DNA of 64,000 nucleotides from Acanthosoma haemorrhoidale. Taxonomy: Eukaryota > Arthropoda > Insecta > Hemiptera > Acanthosomatidae. Of the stretch, positions 13,251-26,717 are shown piece after piece. The first letter of the stretch is position 1; every line of letters starts with the position of its first letter. The stretch spans positions 140,985,937 through 141,049,936 of the forward strand of contig OV884011.1 of assembly GCA_930367205.1 (NCBI GenBank). The letters run 5' to 3'. The notes under the pieces were generated by a model that did not search any database, was not told the origin of the DNA, and saw only the letters and a list, made by a program, of their open reading frames with translations. A program made the translations under genes and the position numbers.

Positions 13251-15734
13251 TATCAATTTATAAGTATAACTATTCACTTAAAAAAATGTAATCTTAGATA
13301 ATTTAAAAAAAAAATATATATGATATATATATTATAGTATATAACTCAGCGATATAAATTAGTATTATTGTGGATTAGACAAATTAAATGGTCGTTGTTA
13401 TTTTCCAGGAAGTTTTGTTTTCATTTGGATTTTCATTTTATCGTTTAGGCTAGGAAAATGTTTATTTAACGATTAATAAGTAATTTAATTTTTGATCCAT
13501 TATTATTTTTCATGGGGTAAATTGCATTTTTAAGATTTCCCGGGAAGTAAATGTCAATATCATGCCTTTACGTCAAGCAAGCATTGCATTAAAGTTGCGA
13601 ACGCGAGTTTTTTTGTAGTTATAGTTTAAAAAGACCTTTAATTTGAAATCCAGTTTGATGCGATGGAAACACATGGTTTCATTCGTCCGAATGATTATTA
13701 AGAATTAATGTCAAGCAATTACTAGAAACCGGGGTGAAAACATTAGGGAATATGATTTTTAAAAAAACAAAAAAACTAAGAGGAATCACTGAAAGCTGGA
13801 TTGTTTGTGCGGTTACATGATAATGCAGTAATACTAAATTAAGTATGTGTTAGCCGATATAGAATCTAATGTAATTACGAGAAAGTTGAGAAAATAGTAC
13901 ATAGGACCCTTAAATAATGAAACGAGTGGACGAAGAAGAAAACGAATTGTGTAATTTACATTGGCCCGAAACTCCAAGAGCAGAAACTGTCAAGAGCATG
14001 CTAAAAACTTCAAATGGATACGTCATTCGCTGAACGTAATGGGGGGTTTCTTCTTAGTGATAACATATACTTGTTGATTAATGAAATCGATCCACCGAAA
14101 ACCTGTGAGTTGTATATGGTGTTTCCCAAGGAAATCATAATGTTTTAGAGATTTAGTAAACTCATTAGCTCTCCGTTTGATGAAATGTTAGTTGATTAAT
14201 TATAAGATTTATTCCGTTAGATATTAATTAATGTGACGAAATTTTAGTCAGTATCATAAACCTTTACCAACTTTTGCACTAACAGTCACACACTGGTTCC
14301 CAGGATCCGGAAAACAAGGATAACATTGTAATAATATTAAAACACCGTTGAAGTTTAAGAAAATCTAAAAATATTCTACAAGGTCACAAAAATATCATGT
14401 TAACACTCATAAAATTATCTTACATTGCCTATTTTTTCAGAGCTAAAATCGTCTGCGGTCTGCCATTCGTTATACCTTTGTCGGCATATTAAATCATATT
14501 ATAAAAAACAACGGTAATTAAATTTGTTAATTAATTAAATTAATAAAATAATTTGGCTTCCTTGCGGTAAAATGCTAAAAAATGATTAGAAATATTGGGA
14601 TATTAGTAGTTTTGAATTATTTTCATTCATCTGTCTTTTTTATTCCGATTTATTTACTAACGCTCTTATGCACTCCCTCATTTCACAGTACAGTTTATTG
14701 TTAATAACAGCTCTTCAGAAACAGACGAAGTTCCTAAAGATGATTTTTGGTGCAACATGTAAAAAGCAAATATTCATTCAGACATTTCTGTTCTTGGATT
14801 CGGGGCTAGTGTATCAGCAGAACTGCTATGGGGCATTAACCACGAAAGATTATCCCATTTTTAATAATAGATATGGACACTGGAGATAAATTCAACGGGG
14901 TGCTATTTATTGCAAAACTGCACATTTTTGTTTTCTAATTTAGATGAGTTTTGAAGCAAGCGGGGTGCAAATTTACCCCTAATTATAGTAATTTATTTTG
15001 GAAACATCATGTATGTGAAAACTATAAAACACGATCCGAGAATCATTTGATGCTTTGATCATTGGCATAAAGAAATAATGAAAGTGGGTTGAGATTGCAC
15101 ATAGTTCCACATACAAGCCGCTCTCCATAACAGTTAAGCGATTGTGCTAAAGAGTTGCCATGCACGGGAGGTACGATCGTCGGTTTCCGGTATCATTATA
15201 TCCTGAAGATATTTCACAATAGAAGATATCTTTATCTTTTAAGCAAACAATGTATCGTTGCAACGCGATAGCAGGATTCTTACTAGGAGCTATTACATTT
15301 TATTTTGTCTAGCCTATTTTTTCCATAATAATATCTGTATAGTCTATCTTCTAAAATAATATTTTAACGGGGAGAGTAATCACACGTACGTATCAGTAAA
15401 CGTACTCTTATCAGAGAAAAGAAAATTATATAAAAAGTTATTGAAGGTTTAATGCTGCACTTTGTATGAAAATTATGGGAGTGGCCAGTGATGAAGAACG
15501 TAGCAATCGTTTAATTTACAGTGATAAAACAGTAAATACAGTAATACAGTAAAAGAAACCAATCTTATCTTGTTTGGACTATTTTAGTAAAATGCAAGAT
15601 TTATAAATTATGGCTATAACGTATAAAGTAGATTGGAGAATATTTTCCTATTAAATTATTAGTGCCTGGTTATAACTTATTGGTTAAAGGTTATAATTAA
15701 ATAATAAATCTTCCGCCTTCATACAAAATAGTAT
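13251..15734. other. Unassigned AT-rich DNA
   Basis: No supported gene. A 73-codon frame at 14668-14889 has no domain that I recognise. Confidence 0.5.
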
Positions 15735-15915
15735 TTATTCACCAATAACGTTTTCGACAGCCATAAGCTGTCATCTTTTGTTGCCAATTGATTTAAATAG
15801 TTTATATTAATTGAGACTTTAAAATAGATTTGGTACCTCTTCAGACTTCACTCTACCAGCAATTGGTGACTGACCATGACAGCTTAGAACTGTCGAAAAC
15901 GTTATTAGCGAATAA
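15735..15915. repeat. Inverted repeat pair with hammerhead-like hairpins
   Basis: Two ~56-base arms, 15735-15790 and 15860-15915, are imperfect reverse complements. Both contain CAATAACGTTTTCGACAG-like sequence or its complement, bracketed by TTATTC and CCAATTG. The right arm reads CTGACCA (15870-15876), a GACAG/CTGTC stem (15878-15882 with 15890-15894), then GAAA (15895-15898). The left arm on the minus strand reads GATGA, a GACAGC/GCTGTC stem (15756-15761 with 15767-15772), then GAAA. This resembles the hammerhead core of Penelope-like terminal repeats present as two opposed copies, but each copy is missing part of box I. A simple MITE is the alternative. Confidence 0.5.
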
Positions 15916-16230
15916 TTACCAGATTTATTATTTATAGTTAGCTAGTGCTCTTTAAAAAAAATTAATTTCAAGTTCGATGAATCTCACAATCTAGGGTCTC
16001 ATTTTAATAGCTCCGAAACATTTTTAATAACTTTTTCTAATTGATTACAAAATTAATAGACTTGTGTCACCCCACAATTTATTTTTTTATCAAACAAAAA
16101 CGTTTTCAATGGTTTTAACCATCATACTCAGCTCTACAACAAGATCGTTTAAAATTAAAATAGGTCATATAACCATTTAAATATTTTAAATGTTGACTGA
16201 TATTAATTGTGATTTTAGTTATTTATAATA

Positions 16231-16378
16231 ATGTGGACTTGGGAGGCCTCTGGGCTGTCTGTAAATATTGTATGAATGAGCGAGTGAATGATGAATTGTA
16301 AATATGGTATGAATGAGTATATCTTAATTACTTATTGCCTAGCAAGGCAGATTGTAATTTTAGCACAATAAAGGAAGT
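16231..16378 (+). mobile_element. 148-bp Jockey-like insertion with 13-bp target duplication
   Basis: Only the last ~148 bases of the Jockey-like family are present, from about GTGGACTTGGGAGG to the AATAAAGG end. Perfect 13-bp direct repeats GTTATTTATAATA flank it at 16218-16230 and 16379-16391. This is the expected product of target-primed reverse transcription with severe 5' truncation. It also fixes the true 3' terminus of the family and shows that no poly(A) tail is added. Confidence 0.93.
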
Positions 16379-16391
16379 TATTTATAATATT

Positions 16392-17484
16392 TGATTTAAC
16401 ATGCACCGGTGGACTCCCCAAATAAGTTTAAATGTACCAAAAAATCCACTAAATCAAACAAAAACCTTTAATTTATGTTTTATACGCCCTATTAATGTAA
16501 ATGGAAACGCAATTTTAGTGAATAATATTAGGCGACGAGAGTTTAATCATCCAATCTATATGTTAAACCCTATTTTTTAAATAGCTAAATAATTGATTCC
16601 TCCCTTAATTCTTCTTTTATAACGTAGGTTTTATTTTTATCATGATTTGGGGCACCGTAGGGGACTACCACGCAAAATATAATATCTCTACATAAAAAAT
16701 GGGCCGAATTAAAGCCGTGTAGAAAATTTCAATGTAATTAAAGTAAAAAAATTCTAAACACAATTTACCATTATGTATCAGAAAATTGCAATCTTTGATT
16801 AAATACCCTACAAAATATAATCGGAAAATACTTACTTTTTAGCTAACAAATATCAATGAATAAACTATGCATGTTTCTTATATTTTGTCAGATCGATAGT
16901 TTTATCATGTCGTCGATCGAATATGTCCTCAATATAAAATATCATGCTTTAAGTCGAACAATCAACTCGTAATGACCAGAATATACATACAGGACACTGG
17001 GGAATAAACAAGGATTTCTTATTAAAATAAACAACAAAGAACCGTTACAAAAAGTTAATACTTATTACGTAGTAACTACATATTACACAGTGGCTACAAA
17101 ATGTTTTCAACTACGTTTTGTTTAGATTATTTTAGTAAAATATATGATTTTAATGATATAACTGTAATATATTTAAAGTAAATTGGCTCAATGATTTCCG
17201 ACTGAACATGCCAACTTGTATTGTTTAAGAAAATAGAAAAACAACTCACTAGTTTCGTGTCAGAGAAGATGAGTTATCTTAACTATCGACAAAATCAGGT
17301 CATGGTTTACATTAACGTCGCCAATATATCTTAATAGCTCTTGCTAGCCCCAATGATGAACAGTTTATATTTAGGGTAATTTTAACGTCCATTTGACCCC
17401 CAAAAAAAAAGAATCTTGAATGCTGAGCTGATTTTGCCCATCGAGGGGGGGGGGACAATCGGGTATAGCTTTAATTTTCTATAA
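16392..17484. other. Unassigned AT-rich DNA
   Basis: No supported gene. It contains an A-run near 17402 and a G-run at about 17445. Confidence 0.5.
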
Positions 17485-19097
17485 GGTTTGCAAAGTGCAG
17501 CGGACATTACAGGAGCGAATTATGCAAGCCCTTAAAAGAGGCTGCAGCATACGCGCTCTGTCAACAAAGCCATCCGGCCAACTATAAGGGCTGCGAAGCT
17601 TATAGAATCCTAAAGTCTAGGGACGATCAACGTCGTCGGCCAGAAGAAGAGAAGCAAGCAACAGGTAGAAATTCTGTCTCTTTTGTCGATGCAGTTCGAA
17701 ACATAGAGTAGTCACAGGGTCTGCTTACGACTTACAACTCATTACGTAAGACTTACGAGTAAAGGACCATTAGTAGTTTGACAGTACCAGACTAATCGAA
17801 TGATCACTCTGGTGGAAGATCACATGGGAGAATCACATGGCAGACACCGCTGTCATTGTCCATAACTCAATTTCCCATCACGTAGTTCCTTTGGTAACAC
17901 ATGATTTTCTTCAGTCCACTGCAGTGTCAATCAGCACATTTACTTTCTTCCTCACCCTCGCATAGGTGTATTGGGACCACTTCTGCTAGCTTCTTACAGA
18001 TCCCGTAGACCTGAAAACAGCCCTAGACCTAGGCGATATAGTGCATTCTTTCACTAATCTGATCAAGAGGTCGTCTTTGGAGGCATCGTCACCCAGTCAT
18101 CATCCAACAATTCGCAACGGAAATCCTTTACCTTAGCATATAAAAGACCTTATCCGATCCAAATGCAACTCTAGAATACTGTGGCAAAGAACAACATCCT
18201 ACCAATAATCGCTCCTACAATCATTACTGCAGATTGGTAAAGCGGCATTTACCATCCTTCCCATCCGATTCCTTTAATTCCCACCTCTACTCTCTGTCTT
18301 CAAGGGATAATTGCCTGTGGAATGTAACTAAACAAATCCTAACATATGATCGTGTTTCACACCCACCCCGTCCTGATGGGTCCTGGGGAGATTCAGATAA
18401 GGAACGGTCGGAAGAATTCGCTCTGCATCTTTCCCGTACTTTCACGCCTCCCCTTTTATCAAAACCGTACTCATGCCACAACTCTTGAAAATTTCCTCAC
18501 TTCACCTATCCCTCTCTCACTTCACCAAAAGCCGTTAACCCCGCTGAGGTCAAACTTACTTTCTTTAAAAGTCATGAGAACACTAATTAATACTTGACCT
18601 TCATAATGATTTTAATATACCCTACGTACTTGAACTCATTCCTTCCAAGTTCATGAATTTCCATCGAAACCTATCTAACCACCCTAATCGCCTAGCACAG
18701 TTAATAAAACTTCACCACACATCCACAAATCCTCCTAGGAGACAAAATTGCAGTGGCCTCGTGACCTGCTATAAATACGTGACAGTGGGATTCCTAGCAA
18801 TGCCCAGTTTCTTCAATGATGTCCTTAGCGAATGTGGCACTCGCGCTCTTGGTCAGCCCCCAGTGGCTCGTATCTGGTGATGCTTCTAATGGTTGAAGGA
18901 GGAGGCCTTCCCAAAACTCTGCTTCATCCTTTGCATGGAAAGGAGGTGACAATCATGGGGATTAGGGAGGTCTCTGGGCTGTTGTAAATACTGTATTAAG
19001 GAGCGAGTGAATGAAGAATTGTAAATATGGTATGAATGAGAACATTTATCACAATTACTTATTGCCCAATGAGGGATCTTTATCGCAGTGAAGATTT
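17485..19097 (+). mobile_element. Jockey-like LINE, internally deleted copy A
   Basis: This degraded copy runs from the gag-like ORF1 to the 3' end. At 17490-17700 it holds the last zinc-knuckle region of ORF1 (compare CCAACTATAAGGGCTGCGA with 28162-28180 of the better copy). At 17730-17975 comes endonuclease-domain sequence, and at 17975-18560 the linker before the reverse transcriptase. Most of the reverse transcriptase is deleted. From about 18600 the copy continues with the C-terminal tail and the 3' untranslated region to a variant of the ATTGCCCAATGAGG end. Frames are broken throughout. Open frames at 18234-18597 are fragments of ORF2 and encode no complete domain. Confidence 0.88.
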
Positions 19098-20889
19098 TGT
19101 ATATAGTAATATATTTAGTTCATATTCTTTTTCATTAAGTTATACAATTTAATGCATATAGTATAAGATAGTGTTATGCTGTTTTCACCGCTACCACTTT
19201 CTGACCTTCAACTATAGCTTACTGCGCACCACCTATAGGAATACTGGCTAATAACTTACTTTAACCTTCAAACTAATTTATTATCTCTTATACCACCCAG
19301 ATATTACCTAGTTGTACCAATTCAACATTAATATAAAACTTTACAAATTAAGGAGCCAGAGAAAACTAAATTGTATATTCACTTAAGTTACAACTCTGGG
19401 AGATGAACAGAATGCCAAACCCTCATCTTTCAAGAGTCACCATGATACTGACCAGGGGGGAAGGGTCCCAGGTTACTTACTCCCTTCTTATTACGTTTTT
19501 TTACACGGAAATGCAATTCAGCACAATCCCATTTCTTTCTATCTCTTTTTGGCCCTTTTTTTATTCCCCTAGAGCTGAAAATATTCTTAAAGTTAGTATC
19601 TAAAAAAATACCTAAATCTAAAAAAATATAAAACTAGTATTAATCACCCCTAAATATACGAATTGTCATTCCTTCACTGACACTAGAAATATCATTGTTT
19701 CCTTTCTTTCGAATTGCTCTAAATATTTTTATAGATAGATGCATGTTATTAAAACGTATTCACTTATTGCTTGAAGGAACATCTCTATATCCCTGAGCTT
19801 AGAATGGAGCTTTATTGTATAGGAAAGTGATGGGCTTTTATGTATTTATACTTTTCCTTTTGTCTCTTTGAAAATCGGCTAACTTTTGACCCATAATGCT
19901 ACAGCAGTGCTCTCTAGCAAATAAAACAGAACTCTGTCCTTACTATAAAGAGACTAGTCGGTATATGGCGGTAAGAAACGACTCGGTTCTGCATAAAAAG
20001 TCCAGTAATTCCTCCAAAAGAGCCCCTTTCACAAGTCACTTTGCCTTCCAAAGTGATTGTCTGAGAATGCAAGAGAAGCCACGCAATCCCCCCAATTTAC
20101 ATCTGGTTACGAGCACCAATTGCGTAGCTGCCAAATTATTGATTCGTGAATGATTGACTGCCTAAATGCTCACGTAATCACCTTTTCTATTGCTAGGCTC
20201 GAGATACAGTACGCAACAGTAGTGTCGCTTGAACATGGAATTTCCCTTCTGGGCCCAAAATCATCTGCTATTAATTAAAAAAAAAGGATAATATTATTCT
20301 AGAATGTACTGAAATTATAAAATAAATGACGGAAAAACCAGTTTATTCACACATGACATATGGCTCATCAACGGTATCTAGCTTATTATTGCCTTTATCA
20401 TGATTTTAATTTTATAATTTGTTAACAATAATTTTCAATAAAGGCAGTGTTAACATAATTTACATTTGTTTACTTCTTATATATATATTTATGCATAATA
20501 TGTAAGAAAAAAACTGGCTTTCATTAATAATAAGAGTGGAAAGAAACAAAACAAGTCGACTGAACATCACATCCTGTGAAAATTAATCACAGGATTTGAA
20601 TGTTATTTATATCTTAAATTAAAATCCTGTAAAAACACTTCTAAGAACATCCTAACAGTTCTTTTCTACATAACATTACTTTAAAGACAACTGATATTGT
20701 GAAATTACGACTAGTGAATACGATGGTGCTGAAACGATTGACATTACTGACACGTGCGGATGTCCAGTAATGCCCCCCCCCCAAACGTACGACCACGCAA
20801 GCTTTAATTGACGTGGAATTCCTAAGTCCCTGTGCAAGAAGTGGAGCATTGTATCAAAAGTGCATCTTTAAAATCAGTGTTCACGGTGT
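19098..20889. other. Unassigned DNA
   Basis: No supported gene. Open frames at 19403-19603 and 19896-20153 show no recognisable domain. A run of C occurs near 20773. Confidence 0.45.
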
Positions 20890-22114
20890 CCCCGACGCCT
20901 AGTAAGTATGACGTACATCATGAGTACACTTCCTATCCTCTCAAAAATATATAAGACACTCCTATTAATTATTACTTATTGGATTATTACTTCCAATTGT
21001 TGAATCCAAAAACCTTTTTTCTACATACCAGTTTGGTTTCCCCCAACGTGGAATGTCGTTGTTGATCACATCCCCTCAGCCCTTGAAACCAAACAGTATT
21101 GCACTATAGAGCTATATGGGACAGCAAAAAAGTCGAACATCAAGCGTATCCAATCCTTTCAATCAAAAGTCCTGAGAACAATAGTAAATGCCCCTTTCTT
21201 GATTAAGCTGAAGCTTTTGACAGGACACGCAGGTTTGCTCTACAAGTTCAAAAGATATTTACCACAGACCCTATTCCTAATCCTACAGTCCTACCTTTCA
21301 AACAGCTTCTTCCAAGTCCGCTGTGGTTTAGAATATTCTAACTACTATCCCATAAAAGCAGGAGTTCCACAGGGTAGTGTCCTGGGTCCCACCCTCTATA
21401 ACCTATACATCGCTGATGTCCCTTCTACCCCCAATACCTTCTTGGCCACATTTGTAGATGACACTGCAGTCTTGTCACCCAGTTATAGCATCCCATAACC
21501 TTCAAAAACACCTTGATGAGATCGAGCATTGGTGCAACCAATGGTGGATTAAAGTTAATGAAGCAAAATGTTCCCACATTACCTTCACACTCTGTCGCAA
21601 GTCATGTCTACTAGTTTATTTCAATTCTATTCCTCTCCCTGTATCTGAGACAGTACGGTACTTAGGCTTCTATCTCGACAAACGACTGACCTGGAACCCA
21701 CATAGAACTAAACAGACGCTTTGGACAACTGTGCAGCCTACTTCAAAGGACATCCCATCTCTCAATAGAAAATAAATTACTAATCTACAAAGTTATACCC
21801 AAGCCATTCTGGACATACGGAATAGAGCTATGTGGGACAGCAAAAAAGTCGAACATCAAGCGTATCCAATCCTTTCAATCAAAAGTCCTGAGAACAATAG
21901 TAAATGCCCTTTATTATGTCAGCAACAAAACCCTTCATAACGATCTTAATATACCCTACATTCTTGAACTCATTCCTTCCAAGTTTATGAAATTCCATAG
22001 TAGCCTATCCAACCACCCTAATCCCGTAGCACAATCACTGCACCACTCATCCCTATAATCCTCTTTGGAGACTGAAACGGCAGTGGCTTCGTGACCTGCT
22101 ATAAATGCGTGACA
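20890..22114 (+). mobile_element. Jockey-like LINE copy B (reverse transcriptase part)
   Basis: The fragment starts inside the reverse-transcriptase region (the stretch equivalent to YRPISLLP) and stops inside the 3' untranslated region. Open pieces at 21199-21498 and 21458-21775 encode GVPQGSVLGP and the catalytic motif as FVDD, where other copies have FADD, followed by the thumb region with CNQWWIKV and VRYLGF. The two pieces are in different frames, so the ORF is frameshifted at about 21480. An ~88-bp block at 21107-21194 duplicates 21823-21910 from later in the same element, which makes this copy rearranged. It ends at the CTATAAATGCGTGACA landmark without the family 3' end. Confidence 0.9.
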
Positions 22115-24730
22115 ATCAGTAGACTTCACTCTATGATAATAAGAATCATATACAAATGGAAGATAAACGTTTGATAATTTTATTTTTATCATTATCACTT
22201 GTATGATTTATTTGATTTTTTTTTTTAAATCGGAAACTATAATTTCTTCCCATTGATTGATCTATAAACATAAAATTATATTATGTATTAAAAAACTCAT
22301 TAAGTTCCATAAAATATGATTAAGAGCTCCTAATTAGTTAATTACTTGGTGATAAATACATAAATATTTTCCAATATATATTTATCGAATTAAAGAACTC
22401 GTCATTTGATATGTAACTTACCTTTTTTTGTATTTTTAAACTGTTACTCGAAGTCTTTAAAATCGTGTTTGCAATTTTAATTTAATCCGTGTTATACAAA
22501 GACAGATGATATTTTGCCACTTTGTTTCATCAACCTAAGCCGATTAAACCAACAAACTCTGGTAATTAGTTAGTTACTGTTTAATGAACAAATATTTTTC
22601 CTTGTACATTGCTTAGGGTATCAACTAAGATGGCGAAATAGTGATTAAGAAATTTATTGGGGGTTTAGTGGAATATAATGACAAAAAAACATAAAATTAG
22701 ATGAATGACAATTGTTTTCCAAATATCTATATAAAATAACTGAGTTCGTGATTACAAATTCCTATGTACAGAATCAATTAAAGTGGAACTGTTACAAAAA
22801 CCGATTTTGAGTGGGTACGTTAGTGAGAATAATTCAATAAAACTTAGGAAATCAATCAAGAGGGAGTATAATTATCTGAACCCTTAATTGTGTGATAGCA
22901 CCACACTTTACTAAATTAGAAAAAAATTGTTTTTGTTGCTTTATATTTTTAAAATTGTATTAATTAATTCACAAAGTTGTGAGTATGCATAGACGCATGG
23001 AGCTGACGGATGAAGAAAGTAGATGCAAATAAACTCCCACGATAAAGTCCTAAAAATCATTAAATGATCATGACTTTAGACTTCCCGCACGAGGCCCTAG
23101 CATGCAACACTCAAGACCAGGGAGGCTAGTGGTTGATGTGAGGCTCTACACGGCGTACACTTAGTATGAAGCGTATGTAGAGGCGTTTTAATAGTGATTT
23201 GAAATCCCTACTTGAACACTAATCATCATGTTAAAATTTAAAGCACTAACTGCAAATATCATACTAAACGAAGTTGAGGAAAGCGTTTTCAATTATTCAC
23301 TCTAAAAATATTAATTTATCCAACGTAGCAGGGAAACAATAGCTGGCTCATTAAAAATTATACTTGAGGTTACTACCGAAAGACATAAAAAGTAAGAATG
23401 CCTTTATTGTTGTTTTTGTTCTGGCTTTTGTGTGGCATTTATGTGTATTCTTTATTTAATTTTATGTGTCAGAAAAAGTGTTTATGTATTAAGAAGGTGG
23501 TGTAAGGAGTACTAAAGGAGGATTAGAAATATCTGATATCTGAAACCCACAATCTACTAGCACACAAAATCTTGTACTAAGAGTATATACTGTGCGTTGC
23601 CTAGACTTGCCAATCTTCTATACAGGACGCAACGTACCTCCAGCAAAATAAAAGTGGTGTTCCCGAAAAATCAAAGGGATAAACCAAACTATAACTAAAA
23701 TTACCGTTTTAAAAATAAAAGTTTGTAGAAAACAAGGGAAAAAATAAATAATCGTATAAAGGCGATTTTCTATACCTGTTGGAAACACGTTAACAATTCA
23801 TATTAGAAATACATATCATATTTCAGGAACTCCCCCCCCCCCCTGTCAACCGCAAGATTCATTAACTCCCTTATTTTAGGCTTGATATTAAACTATCATA
23901 CTTAAGGATAAGAGAGAGTCCGATAAATGGTTTTTGCAAATACTCTTGACATATTAGATAGCCTAGAATTATAATGTATGCGAAAATTTACACAGGCAAT
24001 ATATTCACTGACCTTGAATAGTCATTAAATAAGTAGTTTATAAATGATAAAAGTATGTTAAACTAGTTTAAATTCATTATTGCTTAATATTCAATTTATG
24101 AATACACGCAGGACTCATTAATATGTATGCTGATATTGTGGCATAAGAAAACAAGAGCGAAGAAACGTGGACACTATACTGGATCTTACAATTGAATCGC
24201 TTATTGCAGAAACTCCATATGTAACAAAAAAATTTTATATTTGTTGTTGATTAGTAAAAATAATTGTGTTTCTTTTTTATTTACTCAGTTTACTCGGTGG
24301 TGACATAAAAAATCTCGTTCAATTGGCCACAGGCTATTCCCACTTCTACAGTATCATTTTAGTTGCCGACATTGGTTGAAGAGGAAAGAACGGTGAGAGC
24401 TGAAAGATTCAGAATATGAAGAAAATTAATGGTTAATATATTTTTTTTTAAACCAGTTTTAAACATCTGTTTGACAAAAATATATTTTTATCAGTTATAA
24501 GAAGTCTGCTTTGTTCATTTTTAACTAAACTTATTTTTAACATAGGAATAGCAAACAATTATTGAAATTTAATTTTATAGGAGAAACAAAATAACTGCAG
24601 AGAATGTGGGATTTTTTCTAAGACCAGCCCATGATGACTTTAGTGAATATATGACGGCTTCATATTAAGCGTAAAACCTTCCTTTCAGGATGAAAAAGGA
24701 ACCTGTGTTTAGTAAAGTGTCATTACAATT
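22115..24730. other. Unassigned AT-rich DNA
   Basis: No supported gene. It includes a run of C near 23828. I saw no domains on either strand and no terminal repeats. Confidence 0.5.
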
Positions 24731-26717
24731 CTTTATTGTGCTAAAATTACAATCTGCTTTATTAAGCAATACGTAATTGAGATAAATGTTCTCATTCATA
24801 CCATATTTACAATTTATAATTCATTCGTTCATTCATACAATATTTACAACAGCCCAGAGGCCACACGTTTACCACCTCCCTCACATGCGAAAGAGGAAGC
24901 GGAGTCTTGGGAAGTCCCCCACGCAGTGCAATGACTGTGCTAGGGAATTAGGGTGGTTGGATAGGCTACTATGAAATTTCATATACATGGAAGGGATGAG
25001 TTCAAGGGTGTAGGGTATGTTAAGAAATGTATATCAATAAAGGCAGCAGTGCAATACTGTTTGGTTTCAAGGGCTGAGGAGATGTGATCAACAACGCGAA
25101 GGCCTTGTTGAGCAGTGGAATGTCGTTGGCGGAAACCAAACTGGTGTGTGGGAAAAAGGTTTTTGGATTCAACAATTGGAAGTAGACGTTTTAGTAGGAG
25201 TTTCTCAAATATTTTTGAGAGGATAGGGAGTAGGCTTATTGGACGGTAAGTTGAGGCGTCATTGGGTGGTTTACCGGGTTTGGCGAATAGGACAATAATG
25301 GAATGTTTCCAGAGGAGAGGAAAGTGCGTCGTTCGGATAATGCAATTATATATGTAGGTTAGGAAGATTATGGCTTTAGGAGGAAGCTGTTTGAGAATTT
25401 GAGGAGTAAGGAGATCATATCCAGGGGATTTTCGGTAAGGTAAGTTTTTCAGAAGGTATTTGACCTCAGAGGGATTAACGGCTTTTGGTGGAAGAGAGAG
25501 AGAGAGGAATAGGTGAAGTGAGGAAATCTTCCACAGTTGTGCTGTGAGTATGGCTTTGATGAGAAAGGTGAGGTTTGAAAGTATGGGTAAGATGCAGAGC
25601 AAATTCCTCCGACCTATCTCCATCCGAAGCCGCCCAGGTCCCATCATCACGACGGAGTGGATGTGAAACAGGTTGATACTTTAGGATTTTTTTGGTTACA
25701 TTCCACAAGGAGTTATCCCTGGTAGACAGAGAGGAGAGGTAGGAATTGAAAGAATCGGAACGGAAGGATGCCAATCGCCGCTTTACCAATCGGCAGTACT
25801 GATTGTACGAGCGGCGATCAGCAGGATGCCGGGATTTTCGCCACACTGTTCTGGAGCGGCGTTTGGATTGGATTAGATCTTTGAGTTGCTGAGGTAAACG
25901 ATTATGATTATGGATTTTTGGGTGACGATGGGGTGACGATGCCTCCCAAGCCGACCTCTGGACCAGAGTAGTGAAAGAATGCACTGCATCGTCTAGGTCT
26001 TGGGAAGTTTTCAGGGACAATTTGAGGTTTACGGACTCTGTAAGAAGCTGGCGGAAGTGGTCCCAGTCAACTGGGCCCCTAATAAATGAAGGAGGCGGCA
26101 GTTTGTGAATTGGTCTTAAGGAAATGGTTAATAATAAAGGACTATGATCAGAGGAGAGGTCATCGAGGCGCGTAAGTGAATAGTTAAGTGTTCCTAAACT
26201 ATTGTAAAAAAAGAAGTCAAGGAGATCAGGATTTCAGTTGGAATCAGATGGTCAATAGGTGGCTGTGTCAGGAGTGATAGTGGAGCAATGTTTCCGTGTG
26301 AATGCAGACAGCAAACCACGTCCTCGTGTATTTGTGGATCTTGACCCCCAGTGTTGGTGCTTCGCATTAAAGTCCCCACCCACAAGGAAACGCTGTCCGA
26401 TGGAGTCTAGAAAGAATATGAATTGGGAGTCGGAAATGGATTTATTGGGAGGGCAGTACACTGATGCTAGTGTAAGGGGAAAAGTGAAGTTGGTGATTGA
26501 CACTGCAGTGGATTGAAGGAAATCATGTGCTACCAGAGGAACTATGTGGTGGGATATGGAGTTTACGACAATGACAGCGGTACCTGCATGAGCTGTTCCA
26601 TCTGGGTGATCAGTTCGATAAGTCTGGTACTGTCGAACGGTAAATGGTCGTTTACTCGTAAGTCTTGTTTCACTAATGAGAGCTACGTCAGTTATGGAAG
26701 CAGCTCACGTTTGCACA
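24731..26717 (-). mobile_element. Jockey-like LINE copy C
   Basis: A minus-strand copy. The 3' end lies at 24731 (complement of GCACAATAAAG) and the 5' truncation at about 26717. Relative to copy E there are two internal deletions: one near 24910 in the 3' untranslated region and one near 25025 that removes the 3' half of the reverse transcriptase. The 5' side abuts a gypsy-like LTR fragment. It faces copy D (27771-30937) head to head, making a large inverted repeat. Confidence 0.92.
24979..26690 (-). pseudogene. ORF2 of LINE copy C: endonuclease and partial reverse transcriptase
   Basis: Read on the minus strand, ORF2 begins in the apurinic/apyrimidinic-type endonuclease domain (about 26500-26150) with SVYCPPNK, the GGDFNAKHQHWG block and the catalytic-histidine block SSDHSPL. 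A basic linker follows at about 26020-25475. The start of the reverse transcriptase follows at 25650-24979, with SPGYDLLTPQILKQLPPKA, YRPISLLP and FGFRQRHSTAQQG. The catalytic FADD block and thumb are deleted, and frames change near 26250 and 25500. In the intact family this protein nicks target DNA and copies the element RNA in place. This copy cannot do so. Arrangement and motifs fit the Jockey clade. Confidence 0.9.
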
